Under the pieces are notes generated by a model. It was given only the letters and a program-made list of their open reading frames with translations, was not told where the DNA came from and made no database searches. A stretch of DNA of 64,000 nucleotides from Helopsaltes ochotensis (taxonomy: Eukaryota; Chordata; Aves; Passeriformes; Locustellidae), in assembly GCA_013400155.1 (NCBI GenBank), contig VXBM01001010.1, positions 223,054-287,053 on the forward strand, in the 5' to 3' direction. Each line of letters starts with the position of its first letter. Within the stretch, counting starts at the first letter, position 1. The translations under genes were made by a program, and so were the position numbers. This document shows positions 9,550 to 22,470 of this stretch, in pieces.

Positions 9550-12500
9550 AGCTCGCTCTCAGTCCAGCACAGCAGCTGTGGTCGGCACATCAACCCAGAG
9601 GCTTTCTTGAGATGGTGACGATTTGCATTTCACCTTTGGGAGCAGCCTGCTGTGTTTGCCCAGTAGTCAGGTGCTTTAGGGGAGCCCTTCAGCTTTCAGG
9701 GGCTGTTGCTCTGTGCCAGCTCACACACCCACTGCTGCCACTCCCCTGAGATTTTTGTGCTCACAGCAGCATGAGGATGAGGATGGAGGTTACGGGGATG
9801 CTGACTGGGAGCTTGCTCTGCCAGCCCAGCCCATGTGGGGCTGAACAGTTGTGCTGGAGGTGGGAAACAGGAGCAGGAGGCAGCTGAGGGATGCAGGTCT
9901 GCAGGTCTGCAGCAGACGGCATCCAGCCCACAGGGTCTCACCATATGGTGCTGTATTTCACAGCCAGCCCTGAGCACTGAGGTTCAGCAGTGGCTGGGGG
10001 TGAAAAGGGAAGGGGAGAGCTCAGAAATGGTTGCTGCTCTTTGTGCTGGGGTCTCTGGTGGAGGTGGGTATTGCCAGTGGAACACCTGAGGCTGTGCTGG
10101 GCACACCTCATGGCAGGGACACAGCTGGGAGGGGAGGTAAGGTGTTAGCGGATGTGTAGGTGGGAAGCACTTCCATGTATGTTCTCATCCTGCCAAACAC
10201 AAGGTTCCTGCCCAGCAGAGGTGCTCTGGTAGGGTATCTTTTCCATTTACCCCCTCCCAGGCCCTGCTTGGTCGGTGGGGCTGTGCCAGAGCAGGTGGCA
10301 GAGCCCTGGAGCAAGAGCCTCTCCCAGAGCAGAGCTGCAGATCCCGGTGGCCTGGAGCAGGATTGCCTCCAGCCCCGCAGCCCCAGGGGAATCAGAACCA
10401 CCTTCCTGCCATGGGTGCTTGGGCAGCCCCTCCGGGAGGGTTCTGTGGGGGCAGCCCACCCTGACAGGGGCTCAGGGTGCCCATGGTGGGAGAGGGGATC
10501 CTGCTGGAGGAGCTGCTGGTTTGCCAGAAGCCTTCTCCTAAATATGGGCATGATTATTTTTAATTTTTTATTTGCTTGCTCTGGAATCCTTGGCGTTTTC
10601 CCCCTTAATCCTGAGGAAAAATCAGCGGTGCCCTGCGTGCATGTGACATGGCTGTGCACAAACTCCCTTTTGTGACTTCTTTCTTTCACGGGAGAGAAAC
10701 ACATTCAGGAAAAGCAGGGCCCTGACAACAGGAATCAAGTGTTTCTAAATATGGACATCCTTTTTTGGACTAAAAAGTCTTTTTGTACCATGCATATTTC
10801 CCCTGTTAATCATTTCCTTTTGTTCCTTGCAAACTTGGGTCCTCCGATGTTATAGAAGGAATTATAGCCGCTCTGTTTGTAAACTTTTCCTTATGATCCA
10901 TGGGCTGCCTTGTGCGTTGCACGGATTTGCTGGGTTTGCTTTTTAATGTGGTTGGAAAGGCCAGCGCTCTGGTTTACTCACCCTAGGCTTTCCCTTTTTT
11001 TTTTTTTTCCTTAAAAAACCAAACAGAAAACAGTCATATTTGGCCTAAGCCAGTCTCGAAATATTGGGGATTTTACAGGCCATTGAGCTTTGCCTGGTCC
11101 TATTCACTGCTTTTGTGCTGCACTAATTGGCTTGATAAAGAAGGGCCTGGGCTCTGTGGAGTGCTTCTCCTCCAAGGTGAAATGTGAGATGGAGGGGGAA
11201 GTATTCAGATGTTCACTAGCAGTTATGCTCGCTGGATAATCTGAATGCATCAGAAATGAGCTAGAGCTCAGACAAAGTCGGGGATTAGGAGTCTGAGATG
11301 GGCGAGAGCGGGTGGACATCTGGGAGCCTGCTGCTGTTGAGCTCGTCTGCTGTGGGGTGGGCTGCGTCTCCACAATGTGGGTTAGACGCCGGGATACGGC
11401 CCAAAATAACAATTTGGCTGCTGTTCTTTGTGGAGGAACCCCACCCTGCCCAGCAGAGCTCCGGGCCTTGGTTCTTCCCCTGGAGGGATGCGCTCTGCTC
11501 CGGTGGCACTGTGTGCGTGCCGCACCTCTGCCTGCTGCTCCCAGATTTTGGGGGGAAACTCCACCATCCCTGTGGATGGTGATGCTCAGAATTTGTTTGC
11601 ACAGTTCCCCCTGTGATTTGGGGCAGGGGCAGCTCTGCGGAGCTCAGCAGAAAAGCAAATGCCTGGGGGAGGAAGAGGAGGAAACCCAGCTCAGGCTTCT
11701 GAACCCTTCCCGTGTGCAGAGCCCGGCTGTCCCCGGGCTGAGCCCATGGTTCCAGGGCAGGGCAGCCTCTGCCACCAGCAGCATCTGCTCCCGAGCTCTG
11801 CCTGCTCCACCTGCTCCAGCCCTCTCGCATTGCCAGCCCCTCACCCTCATCCCTGCGGGTGCCAGGTTCATGGCTTGGTCATCAGGTGGAGCAGGGTCTT
11901 CTTCATCTGATGGTGAAATAGGAGTTCAAAAACGCTTGTGCCTCTTTGAAAACAGTATTGGAGAAGGAATTATAAGTATGTTGTCAACAGAAATAACTGA
12001 GTAGCGGTTTGGTTTGGTTTTTTTCGGTGGTTTGTTTTTTTTTTTTCTCGAAAAGTAATTTCTTTCCCAGCCTTTCTGCATGTGCTCCCTTTCTGCCCCT
12101 CCATCTCCAGCACTTTGCTCATGTTTCCATCCTTCTCCTGCATGCCCTACCTTGGCAGCTTCAATTCTGTGAGGTGCCCAAATGTGTCTGTGCCCAGCTG
12201 GAGCCTCGCCGTGCTCCCAGCACATCCCCGCTGCTGCTGGAGCAGCGCCGTGCCTGCCACAGGTGGGAAGCAGCATCACACCGAGCCAGCACTGAGAGGT
12301 TTCTCCTTCAGGGGAGCAGTGTAATTCCCACCCCGCTCTGTTCCTGGCAGTGCCATTGCTGCTGGGTGTGATATCCCAGGGAGTTCAAGCAGGGCTGAGC
12401 GTGGCAGTGGCGCTGGAAGTTCTGACTCAGCACTGCGTGGCCAGGTTGTGTGAAAGCCCTGCAAAATTCATGATTTGTGGGGGATGCTCTTGTTCTACCT

Positions 12501-14125
12501 GTCAGCTGCACACGCTAATCTGACCCGTGAGGCTCTGGGTACGGCACCAATGGCTGGTGACTGCTGCTGTGCTGCCTTGTTTTCTCGTCTTTCCCTGGCA
12601 AAACTGCTTTTGTTTTGCTTGGGGGAGCAGAGCTGAGTCCCAGCGGGCACTGGCAGCATTTCTACCTTTTGTACAGCTCTGTGTCCTACTGGCACGAAGC
12701 GTTGCCATACATTTTTCCTGGGTAGAAGCTTGGAGAGCTGCTGCTGAGGGCGATTTCTTGGCTCTGGGTGGTGTGTGGGCACACAGGTGAAACAGCTCCT
12801 TTGCTAGGGCCAGTGTCCCAGGGATCCTGCCTCTTGGACTGTGCCAGCAGCACCTTTTGGCTGGGGAAGTGGAGATCTGGAGAAGTAGAACAACACGGCT
12901 GTGGGCACCCTGTAAGCCAAACCTCTGGAAAACTGGAGTCAAAATACTCCTTTTTGTCTCAGGTGAGAGGAGGCATGTGTTTTGCCTGAAAAGCAGGCCC
13001 AGAAAGGTTTTTTTGTGTGCTGGAGTGTCTCTAGGTTAGGAGACCTGCCTGATTTTACACTGCTAAATGCAGTTAAGCATCACAGTCCCAATTCTTCCTG
13101 CCCTGTAATGTAATCTTTCAGAAGTGCCGGCAGCACAAAACATTGGAAGTGCTCTGTACAAGGGGAGGGAGCCTGAGGGGCTGCCCAGGGGCTTTGGGCA
13201 CCCTGCAGCTCCCTGATACTCTTCTGGGCTGTCACAGTTTAAATTCTGTGAGGTGGGGGAATCCAGGTTTGGAGGAGGCAGCCCCGAGCCCCGTGTCAGT
13301 TCCCTGGGTGCAGAGGGGGATGCTCCTGCCAACGGGAGCGCTGGGAGTCTGCATTCCCCTCAGCCTCAGCCCTGAAGGAAGCCTAAAGCCAGGGTCAATA
13401 ATAAGCTTATAAGACAGTAAATCTTGGTAATGAGAAAAACAGAAGACGGCATCTGCTCCACACAATGGCGCAGTGTATGGTCTGGTAAACAGCTATTGAA
13501 AGGAGGTGCCTGTTGTGGCAGGGGTTACAGCTGAACAGCCCGGGTTCCACGCAGGACGGGTGGGTCTCACTGCCCCCAGCCCCTCGGGGTGGCTGCTGGA
13601 ATCCTGCTGGGCGTCCAGGGGCAGGGGTGACCTGTTGCCCGTGGGGCTGAGCACTCCCCAGGGGCGCAGCAGCCCCTGCCACAAAGGCAGAGCCGCGCTG
13701 CTGTTGTCCTGCAGGTGTGGAACTGGAGACACACGAGGTGGGACTGCCACGGGGATTGTCTGCTCCTCCTCTCCTGCCCACTCCAGTGTCTCCCAGTGTA
13801 TGCAAACGTGAGCCTTAAACTGTTCTTCCTGTGAAAGACTCCAGTGCTGTGCTGGGAGATGGACATCCTCTGCTTGGGGTAAAAACGGGAAACAGCTTCT
13901 TGTGTTTGGAGGTGCCCAAATGAGATGAGCTGAGGGGCAACAGGCGCCTGGGGAGGAATGAGTTGTGCAGGGGGCAGCAGGAGAAAGAGGAGGCTGGGCT
14001 CTTCACCTGGCACTCACTTCACCTGATGGACCTGGGGTGGGAGCTGGCAGTGGTCCCACTCCTGCTCCAGCTGTGTGAAGCCAGGTCTGCAAAATGGGGA
14101 GGAGGAGGAGGAGGGGGGAGTTAAG
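9550..14125. other. Intergenic, no gene recognised
   Basis: Moderately GC-rich sequence with many CAG/CTG-rich words. These create long but unconvincing open frames on both strands (for example 10108-10704 minus and 11312-12004 plus) with no family signature. Two related AT cores of the form CTAAATATGGRCAT lie at 10537-10550 and 10744-10760. A (GGA)n run lies near 14097-14117. Confidence 0.55.
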
Positions 14126-14129
14126 GGGA

Positions 14130-14330
14130 AGAAATCTGCATATGGTGTGTAATGCGTTTATGAATTGGGTCTTTAATAATTTACATTACCAGTTTAATAC
14201 TTTGAATACAAATTATCTTGCCCATATGCTGTGCTGACAAACATAAAAATGGAGTAATCAAAGCTGTAATAGCACTACAGCAAAAAGACATAAAATGCCA
14301 CTAGAAGGCTTAGGATAAATTATTGCATGC
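14130..14330. promoter_or_regulatory. Candidate conserved noncoding element
   Basis: A sharply AT-rich island beginning just after a (GGA)n run, free of recognisable repeats. It is dense in homeodomain-like TAAT/ATTA words (for example TTTAATAATTTACATTACC) and has TTATTGCATGC just past its end. It looks like a developmental CNE, but this rests only on composition and motif texture, with no alignment available. Confidence 0.3.
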
Positions 14331-15109
14331 ACACACCAGCTCTATGGCTCCCTGGTGCCAAAGGATGCATTGCAATTTCTTCCTCAGACTTTGCATTTGG
14401 GCTCGAGGACTGATGCAGTACCAGGAGTACTGCTCAAAATTCTGCAAGACGGGCAGCATTTAACAAAGAGGAGGAAAGGAAAAAAAGGCTCAGGCTTGTT
14501 TGATAAACACCGCAATTTAAATTCTGCTCTGGCATTACATGGGCTGCCAAGAAAATATAGCCCTCTTATTTGTAGGGAGCCCCCTTCTTCCTCCAGCAAG
14601 GGTTTATTTGCATGTATTATAAACTTGCAGTGCTGGCTTGCCATCTTCAGGCAGCTGCCACACACTGCACAGCATCCCTGTGCATCCTTGTCCATCCCTG
14701 TGCTGCTCGCAGGTGCTGGGTCCAGCCTGGGTGCACAAGGGATGGATGCACCAGGTGACCCAGGCAAAACACGAGTCTCACCTCACCCCTCTTCACACCT
14801 GAACTTGTTCCCCTCTAATGCCTGGAGGAGGTGGGAGAGGATTAAACAGCCCCAGGCCCTTGGTGCTGCCCCTTGGCCACTCCTGGGCTGCAGTTTAGGT
14901 ACAAGGGCACGGCATGGGAGGCCTTGGGAGCCTCGTGGATGCTGCAGATGACTCAGTGGTTTGTTTTTAGCAGTCTTTTGGGGCATGTGTACCGGGAGCA
15001 GGGTTCTGCAGCAAAAGGAGCAGGTTTGCAGAGCAGAGGTGCAAGTTGTGCTCACAGGGAGCAGCTGCATTGGTAAATGTCAGTAGACCTGGTGTTGTAC
15101 CTTGTGACA

Positions 15110-15320
15110 GAGCCTCTGCTTTAAATACCAGCCTGTTCATTGGTGCCACATCTCCAACACATCTCAGCTACGGGCAGCCTTTCACAGAAAGAGCTGTTTA
15201 AGGCTCACATTTGCATACACTGAATTTCTCAGCTATCAGGGTTACTCCATGCTGTAATCCATTCTGTGCTTCTAATACGATCAGTGAAAAATGAGGCTTC
15301 TTCCCAAATAAATCATCACC
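15110..15320. promoter_or_regulatory. Candidate conserved noncoding element with POU-octamer-like site
   Basis: Repeat-free block containing CACATTTGCATACAC near 15208-15222, which matches the POU octamer core ATTTGCAT. A second TTTGCATATGAAT lies about 250 bases downstream near 15461. There is no coding potential. This is a prediction from motif content only. Confidence 0.25.
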
Positions 15321-16139
15321 AATGAAGGAAATGGTGGTTTTCCCACAAGGCCTGAGGCTCCTGCAGAAGCAGTGTCTTTTTCCAAAAGGCAGAGAGCTCT
15401 GGGCAGGCTCATCCTGTGCTGCATGAGCTCACTGCCAGTCTCCCCAGGATCTAAACCCTTTGCATATGAATGAGTTCCTCCTGCCTTTGCCTCTCCCAGG
15501 ATCTGCTGCTGTCTGTCTCCCTGGGATGTGGTGCCAGCAGCTCGGGAATAGTGCACCCATGGGCTGGGCTTGCCCTTCTTTGTCTCATCCATTATTCCAC
15601 GAGTTGCTGCATCTCCCTCTCACGTGCTGAGGGAAGAGGGGTGGATGCCAGTGTTTGGCATCCTGTGTCCTGGCAAGGTGGGTGCTCAGGGCTGCAAGAA
15701 GTGAGAGAGGGAGAGAAAACACCCTCCTCCTGCCTAGCCTTCCACCTTGCTCTGCTTCTTGTACTCCTCCAAAGCCTGGTTTTCCCTGTAAACAGGGGGT
15801 TTTGGAGGAGCCCCACTCCATCTCCTGGCCCTGGGGAGCAACCACACAACAGAGCAGACCTGTTATTGCAGCCAAAAACCCTCAGTGCCTCTCCTGCCAG
15901 CAGCTACAGGACCTCTCTGGGTAGGGAAAGATACCTGGGGAGGAACAGGAGGGCATCCAGCCCCCACTGGCATAACTTTTCCCATTCCCAGATCTTCAGG
16001 AGAGTAAGGCCCTCCCTGATCCTTTTGATCCACAAATAAATTGGATGGATCAAGACCACAATGAGAAATATCCCCGCTCTCATCCAGAAGGGATTTTCAG
16101 CATAAAAAGGGTTTATGTGACTCATAAACTTTAACATTT

Positions 16140-16420
16140 ATTTCTGCACGCGAGGTAAATATTTCCCCCTCTGAGCGTCTAAGCAATGCAATTTTGTTTG
16201 AAGCCTCCATTTGTTTAAGTCTGAAGGTGACAATAATTCACCTGTTTTCCCTTCCTGTATTTCCTCAAGCAACGGCATAAGCCAAAATAGAGCGAACTCA
16301 GCTCTGGCCGTTTGTCACTTGTCAGCTCTGTCCCTCAGATATGCTCAGACAAGCTCTGTCCTGGAGTTTACATTTGGGCACCTCCTGACCTCTAGCTGCT
16401 GGAAAATGGCCCTGTGTGCT
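16140..16420. promoter_or_regulatory. Candidate conserved noncoding element
   Basis: Repeat-free, balanced-composition sequence between ordinary intergenic DNA and an LTR-like repeat. It contains TTTGTTT, GACAATAATTCACCTG (SOX-like ACAAT and E-box CACCTG) and other binding-site-like words. Low confidence without cross-species alignment. Confidence 0.22.
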
Positions 16421-16781
16421 CCTGTTTAGAGGAAGAAATACAGCATACCTGTGTGCAGCCACTGTCAGGGCAGGCAGGAAGGAGGGAGATAATTTAATCC
16501 AACTCCAGATAAATCATGATTTCACGGCGATCTCCCTGCCACAGACAGCTGAGAGCCCCATCGCCTTGGCACCGCAACAGCGCTTGTCATTCAGTGTCCC
16601 AAAGAGACCCACTCATGGCCAGAGATCACAGATGACTGAGAAGATGGCTGGAGTTGTAAACACCATCAATCTGGAGAAAACAAACGCTCCCGGGAGCTGA
16701 TGTCAGGTGGGGATGTTGGAAGTCAGCTCTTGTCTCTGCAGAGCACAGGACGTGCACGTGGGGCTGCAGGGATCCTCGTGG

Positions 16782-17040
16782 AGGTAGGAGACAGGGAAGA
16801 ACTGCACCTGCACGCTGAGTTGTGCTGGAGAAAAAGAAACTTTTATTTACATCTTTGACATTTTATAGAATTCCAAAAGTGACCGTGGATTGGAGGGTGA
16901 AGCTGCCACCTCTCCAACACCCTGGTCAGACCAACAGCCCATCAACTCTCTCCTCCTCCATGAAGGAATGCCAACAGTCTGTTTACATTGAGTGCGTGAG
17001 AAACTCCATTGCAGAAACGAAAACACATCCGAAGGCTGAA
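16782..17040 (-). mobile_element. LTR-like dispersed repeat, copy 1 (avian ERV-type)
   Basis: Closely resembles 22862-23121 in the same orientation, sharing AGGTAGGAGACAGG/AGATAGGAGACAGG, TTTATTTACA, CACCTCTCCAAC, GGTCAGACCAACAG, ATCAACTCTCTCCTCCTCCA and GCGTGAGAAACTCCATT. Read on the minus strand it has AAATAAA followed by a short 3' segment, as in an LTR R-U5. I recall this as an LTR of an avian ERV, probably ERVL-like. No viral coding sequence is attached. Confidence 0.6.
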
Positions 17041-20000
17041 AATCAGGGTGACAGATCCCCAGCCCCACACCTCCCCAAGGCCTGCTACCACCTGAAGCTC
17101 CAGCAAATCCAGGCAGACAAAACGCTGTTTGTTCTCTTCCCTGGGAGAGCTTGGGTGCCCCAGATTTTGGAGGCTGTACCCCTCCCGTGCAGCCCCCAGC
17201 CCCTCGCAGAAGAGGACCAAGGTGAGGGGTGAGCTGCTGTGGGGCAGAGGCGTTGGGGGGTGCAGCCCCATTCCTGTGGGTGCCACCCTCCAACCTGCAG
17301 GGCTCTTAGAGAGGGAGGCTGCTTTGGGAGAGGTGTTGGAGTTTTATTTTCAGTTCCCACCTTACAGGGTGTTTCACACCCTCAGTGTGGGCACAGAGCC
17401 CCTCGTCCCACGCCGGCTTCTGGAGACTCTCCCCATCTCCTCTGGGGCGCTGTGTTTGCAGCACAGGTACCTCACTTGGTTTTCTATCCTTTTGGGTACC
17501 CCTTTGGTGCCTCTTCCTGGCTTTGGTGGAGTCACTTGTGTTTCGCAGCTGGTGTCACATGAAATCAGAAGTAGGTGCTCTCCTTCTGCCCCCTCCCACC
17601 CAGGACTCCCCTGTTCCCCCTGCAGCTCCCTGTGTCCCTGCCTGTCCTCAAGGACATGTTCACGTGCAAGCCTAAATTCAATGCTAACATGCACAGGCTG
17701 TTTCTTTATCTGTCTGCCTCTTTTTTTTTCCTTTTTTTCCCCTCTTTTTTTAAAGGAAACTGAATCCAAGGCTGCCATGTAATGATGATAACTATTGTTA
17801 GTAGTTATTTCTATTTCCATAGTTTCAAGAGGTGGAGAACAGAGTCCCACTGGGTTAAAAGCAGCACATGTTATAACAAAAAGTCTGAGTGCCAAACAAC
17901 TTGCAATCTTCTTTTTAATGTAAGGCATGTAAAATTAAGATTACTATAGCAACATCTTGCCCACTTTGAACACAGATAGGATTTGTTGGTCTCTATAAAT
18001 ATATATATGAGTGTGTGTATGTGTATATACATGTAATGTACACATACAAATCCTAAATATCTCTGGCAACCTTTTCTGCAGTTGAGTTTATATTTAATTT
18101 CAAGCTCTCTGTATCACAGATCTAATTTGCATCCATCTTTCCTTCAGCAGCCTTGCCTTTTCCTTCAGGCTCTTCTGTGCACACTGCATGCCAGGCTCGA
18201 GTCCCCACGGCCTGGGGAGAGCTCTTAGTCCCTGGCTGGGAGCAGGGACAAACTCTGACTGGGGGAGGTAATCCCATCTACTGGGGGTTTCATTTTAAAT
18301 GTATACAACCCTGTTAAACCTTATAACTGACTTAACATCTCCTAATTTGCTTCCTTCAATCAGATTTTAGGAGAGTGGAATAAACTTGAGGCATGCGAAT
18401 CCTTCTGTTTTATTCCCATCTCTCTTCTTATTAGTTCAACTTTCAGTGAATTTCCTATGAGGTATGAGCCACAGCTCTCGTTTCTTCCCCATGACTGAGT
18501 AAAACCTGGGCCCAGGAATGCCTGCAGGAAGGGCAGAGCACAACCAGGAGCTGAGGGAAAGGCAGCAGGAGGATGGATGCTCCTACAGCTCAGTGTCACT
18601 TAAATTCTCTAGGAAAGCAGCAGAAATCCAAGCACTGTTTTCACCTTGTTGCAGAGGTAAGTGGAGTTACTGATAAAAAAGAGCTTTAACACCCCCAGAT
18701 CTGAAGAGAGCTGTCTTTGCTTACAAGCCTACAGTCGGGGTGGAGGCGAAAAGCAGGCACCAAACTGTGCTAAGGAGATCTGAAGGATACCGCTCTCTGC
18801 CAAAGAAAACCACACTGGAGGGGTACTCTCTTGTCTGGAGGAGCAGGAGGAGTTTGCAGCTCATTTGTAGCAGCTTTAGGGCTGTGGAGTTGAACGTGCA
18901 CAGTTGGAGGGCTGGTGGATCCACTGCCTAGAGACCAGACTGTAGTGGAGATCTGAGAACCAAAACTGAAAACGTCTGCTGGCAGGTCTGGATGGAGAAG
19001 CTGGAAAGCAGCCTGGAGTTGCCAGCTGCAGATTTCTGGTGCCTATGACTTAGCAGAATGAAATACAAGGGAATAAATTACAGGCAGCGCTGCCTGCAGG
19101 GTCTAGAAGGAAAGGAAAAGGGGATGGGGTGAGGCGAGTGAGGAACCCCAGTGGGTGTGTGGGGTTGGCAGGAGTGGAAAGAGGAAGGATGGATCTGCAG
19201 GGCACAGAGGCCCACTTTCAAAGCCACCCAGCAGCTTTCCTTCAGACAGGACTGCTCCATGAGCAGGAATCAATTCCCTCCTGCAGAGCCCGCAGAAACA
19301 CTGAGGGGTGTGAGTGTGCAGAGCTGGTGCCCAGAGGAGGTTTCTGGATGGAGCTGTTGGGGAGATGGATGGGACAGAGCAAACACGAGTGATGCTTTGC
19401 ACACACGTTGGGTGGTGGTGTGGACCTCACGGGGGCAGCTGAAGAGCAGAGCAGGCAATGGGGAGTGGGTTAAAGACCAGTGGAAGTTCACGAGCTGTGA
19501 TGTATTACAGGGCAGAGCAAAGTGATTTTGGTAAGATGGGCACTCAGCTGTTTGCTGCTGGAGATTGTTCCTTTGCTGAATTGTCCCCGACCCTGGGCCG
19601 AGCCGCAGGCAGAGGGGACGCGGCCATCTCCTTGCCCAAAGGAAGGAGCAGAGGCAGGCTCCAGGGGCCCAGCAAGGTCTGTGGGGCTGAACAAACCATC
19701 TTCAAGACCGTTGGTTAAAATCCACACACGCTTTCTCCTCCTATTCTCTGGAAAAGCCACCCAGCAGGACAAGAGTCTCTTTATGATGGAAGTTAAGCCT
19801 GGGCTCCCTCAGGTAAGAGCAGCTGCTCCCTGGGCAGTGTGAGCACCAGTGCTGGGCACTGGGTGGAGGTTTGTGTGCAACCTCAGCCCAGGGACCTGGT
19901 TGCTCACCTCTTGGAAATGCTGCAGAGCTTTGCAGGAGTGCCGGATTGTCCAGTGAAATCAGAGCTTTTAGTGGGAGTACAGCAAAAGAGAATCATTTCT

Positions 20001-20365
20001 GTTTCCCCCAAAGGGCGTGGAGTTTCCCATCTATGGGCTGCACATTGCTGATATCTATCACAGTGACGGCCTGAGGAAAGGGAATCTCTTCCCTGGGGAA
20101 AAAGCTTTGGTTGTGGGGTCAATTGGCCCTCTGTTAACTGCCACTGTGGATGGCTGCACTCCTGCAGGGGCAGGTGGGTACCACGCATCCCCCTTGCTCC
20201 ACTGCACTGCTGTACCAGCCACCATCACCTCTCTGCCTGTTATTCCTCTCGACCCTCCTGTTCCCATCAGGTGTTTTTAAGCAAGCCTGCCACCGAGGCT
20301 GTAATCGGTTCTCATGTCCTCCTATTTCTTGCTCTCACCCGGCAATTTGCACAGGGCTGTCGAGC
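17041..20365. other. Intergenic, no gene recognised
   Basis: No supported exon. There is a T-rich tract at about 17715-17755 and a TA/TG microsatellite-like stretch at about 17995-18050. The open frame 17129-17782 is not supported by any family signature. Confidence 0.55.
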
Positions 20366-20369
20366 TCTC

Positions 20370-20560
20370 TGCTGGTAATTGACAGGGGAAAGCAATCTGC
20401 TTCATGAGAGGAAACATCTCCACGGCTGCTGGACCTGAGCTGGCTGTTTCCCATAATGAGGACGAAGTAAAAACAGGATCTCGCTAACAGCCGTGGATGT
20501 GGCTGAGCCCTCATTACTGCAGGCACAGAGGTGCTGCTCGGGACATAATTAAGAGCTGGA
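20370..20560. promoter_or_regulatory. Candidate conserved noncoding element
   Basis: Repeat-free stretch containing CTGGTAATTGACAGGGG, TTTCCCATAATGAGGACG, CATTACTGCAGG and GGGACATAATTAAGAGC. The recurrent TAAT/ATTA cores in GC-balanced context resemble homeodomain-rich enhancers. Evidence is textural only. Confidence 0.25.
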
Positions 20561-22029
20561 TGTTTGGAGCACAATGCGTGGCACTGTCCTTCCCACACCA
20601 CTGCCCTAAAGCAAGGTGCCTAGTGCCAAGTGAAGTTGGCTCAAGTCACAATCCGGGCTGCAGGAGGGGCTGCTCCAGGAAAGGGAAAGCTCCTTGTCCT
20701 CTTCCTTAAGACAGCTGTTTCTCTCCTTGCAGAGGGCAACCATGGGAATTTCAGCCTTAGCACTGGAAAGCAACTGCCAGTGGCACTGGCTTGTGCCATC
20801 CCCAGCTGGAAAAGCAGCTTGGAGGTGGTGTGGGCAGAACATTTGCAGGTGGGTGTGCACCCAAACCCAAATGGGGGCTGGGGAGGCAGGGATGGTGGAG
20901 GGGAGGGTCCCCAGAGCAGTTTCCATCTCACACTGTTCCCCCACACAGTCAGAGGATAAACTTAGGTCCCTTCTCCACATACAGGTGAACTGTGTAATAC
21001 CCTGATGTTTCCAAAAGTTTGGCCTGATTCTTCCAGGTGATCTTTAACTGGGATGAACTCCAGGCTGGAGGAGGGGGGAAGTAAGGGGAGAGAAAGTGAG
21101 GTGAGAGAGGCAGTGAGAGCTGCACCAGGAAAACTGAGAGCAACTCAGCCAGCATCCCTTTGGGTGCTGATGTGGGGAACTGTGAGATTTTTGTGTGCAC
21201 AGCATGTTGGGGCAAAAGGGACGGGCTGGAAAGGGAATGGTGAAAGGAGACCTGCAAGGAGCAGGAATGGGTTTGGTTTTGGTTTCTAATGGTAGGAGAG
21301 GGGAATGGGTGAGTAATCTCAATGAGAAAAAAGTATAAAGTGCTCCTTTTTTTCTCCCTCTTTTTCTCTTACCATCCCAAGAGGTTTCTGTGGAAGGGAA
21401 AAGCCTGCCCCAGCCTCACTCGGGCACACACACTGGGGGATGATGTGAGGACAATGTGTGTCCTCCTTCTGCTTGAGTCAAAGGCAGAACTTGAACACAA
21501 ATGGGGTGGGGGGACTGGTCTGTCATGAACAAGCTTTCCTCTCTTTGCATTGCTTTGATTTGCAGGAGTTTCTTACTTGGACACTGAAACACTTAATTCT
21601 TTAGGTGTTGTTTGCTATTAAATACATCAATTAAATCCTTCCCTGAGGGATTTTTCCCCCCAACAAACCCCACCAGCTGGACTATTTCCACATCTTTCCT
21701 TCAGCCATGAAGTCACCTGGGCAGACTCCCGTGCTACCTCTCAGTTGTCATCTGAACATCCCCCCTGAGCAGCCTACACAGCAACCAGGCTGTCTTTGCT
21801 GGGAGCAGGCCCTCTTATTTGGCTTTTTTGGGGGGTAGGGCTAAGTAAAGTCACTGAAAATTCCCACATGATGTCCTGGCATCTTGATTCCTGCAGCAAG
21901 GCTGGTTCCAGCCATGGGATGCTGCCCCAGGGAGCTGGTGGTGAGGGCTACCACCAAACCCAGCCCGGGTGTCCCCAGGGGTGCAGAGCTGGGCTCGAGG
22001 CACTGGTGATGCTGCAGGGAAAAAAGCTT

Positions 22030-22470
22030 CTTCACACATTATTTTTATTTGCCAGCAGAGACTGTACAAATCCCATGCATAATTCAGCCGCTGCCACACA
22101 GATCATCCCACCAGTAAAAGCCTTTTCAGAAAGCACGATTCGATGGCAGCAAACTTTGACCCAAATGTGCTGCAGCCCCGTATGACAGGTTTTAAACTTT
22201 TGCCGTCACTTCCTTCTGAGAGGCAGAGCGAATCTAGGTCAGCACCCCCCCTCCCCTTGCTTGTTTGTAACGAGGCTAATTCTGATTTCATTCATGTTGC
22301 CTCCTCGAGTTTGAGATGGGGGAGGGAAAAAAATGGGATATTTGAAAAGGCAAGTCAGCCCCGGAGTCATTCTCCTTAAATCTCATCTTGGAGCAAAGGA
22401 AGTGGTTTGATGCTGCATCCCGAGGGCAACACTGACGGTGTCATTTATTATTCAGGGTGCAAAAGGAGTG
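22030..22470. promoter_or_regulatory. Candidate conserved noncoding element cluster
   Basis: A repeat-free block of about 440 bases containing TTATTTTTATTTGCCAGCAG, ATGCATAATTCAGCC, ACTTTGACCCAAATGTG (nuclear-receptor half-site-like) and GAGGCTAATTCTGATTTC, ending with TCATTTATTATTCAGG. There is no coding frame with splice support. It is the longest block of this kind in the window. Confidence 0.28.

Noticed and set aside
10108..10704. 198-codon minus-strand frame in the intergenic region
   Set aside because: No domain, low-complexity composition and no splice or promoter support; overlapping plus-strand frames are equally long.
11312..12004. 230-codon plus-strand frame
   Set aside because: Longest uninterrupted non-gap frame, but there is no family signature, several other frames are open in the same GC-rich block, and no start context or conservation is visible.
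17129..17782. 217-codon plus-strand frame
   Set aside because: It begins beside an LTR-like repeat and ends in a T-rich tract; the composition is that of noncoding DNA.
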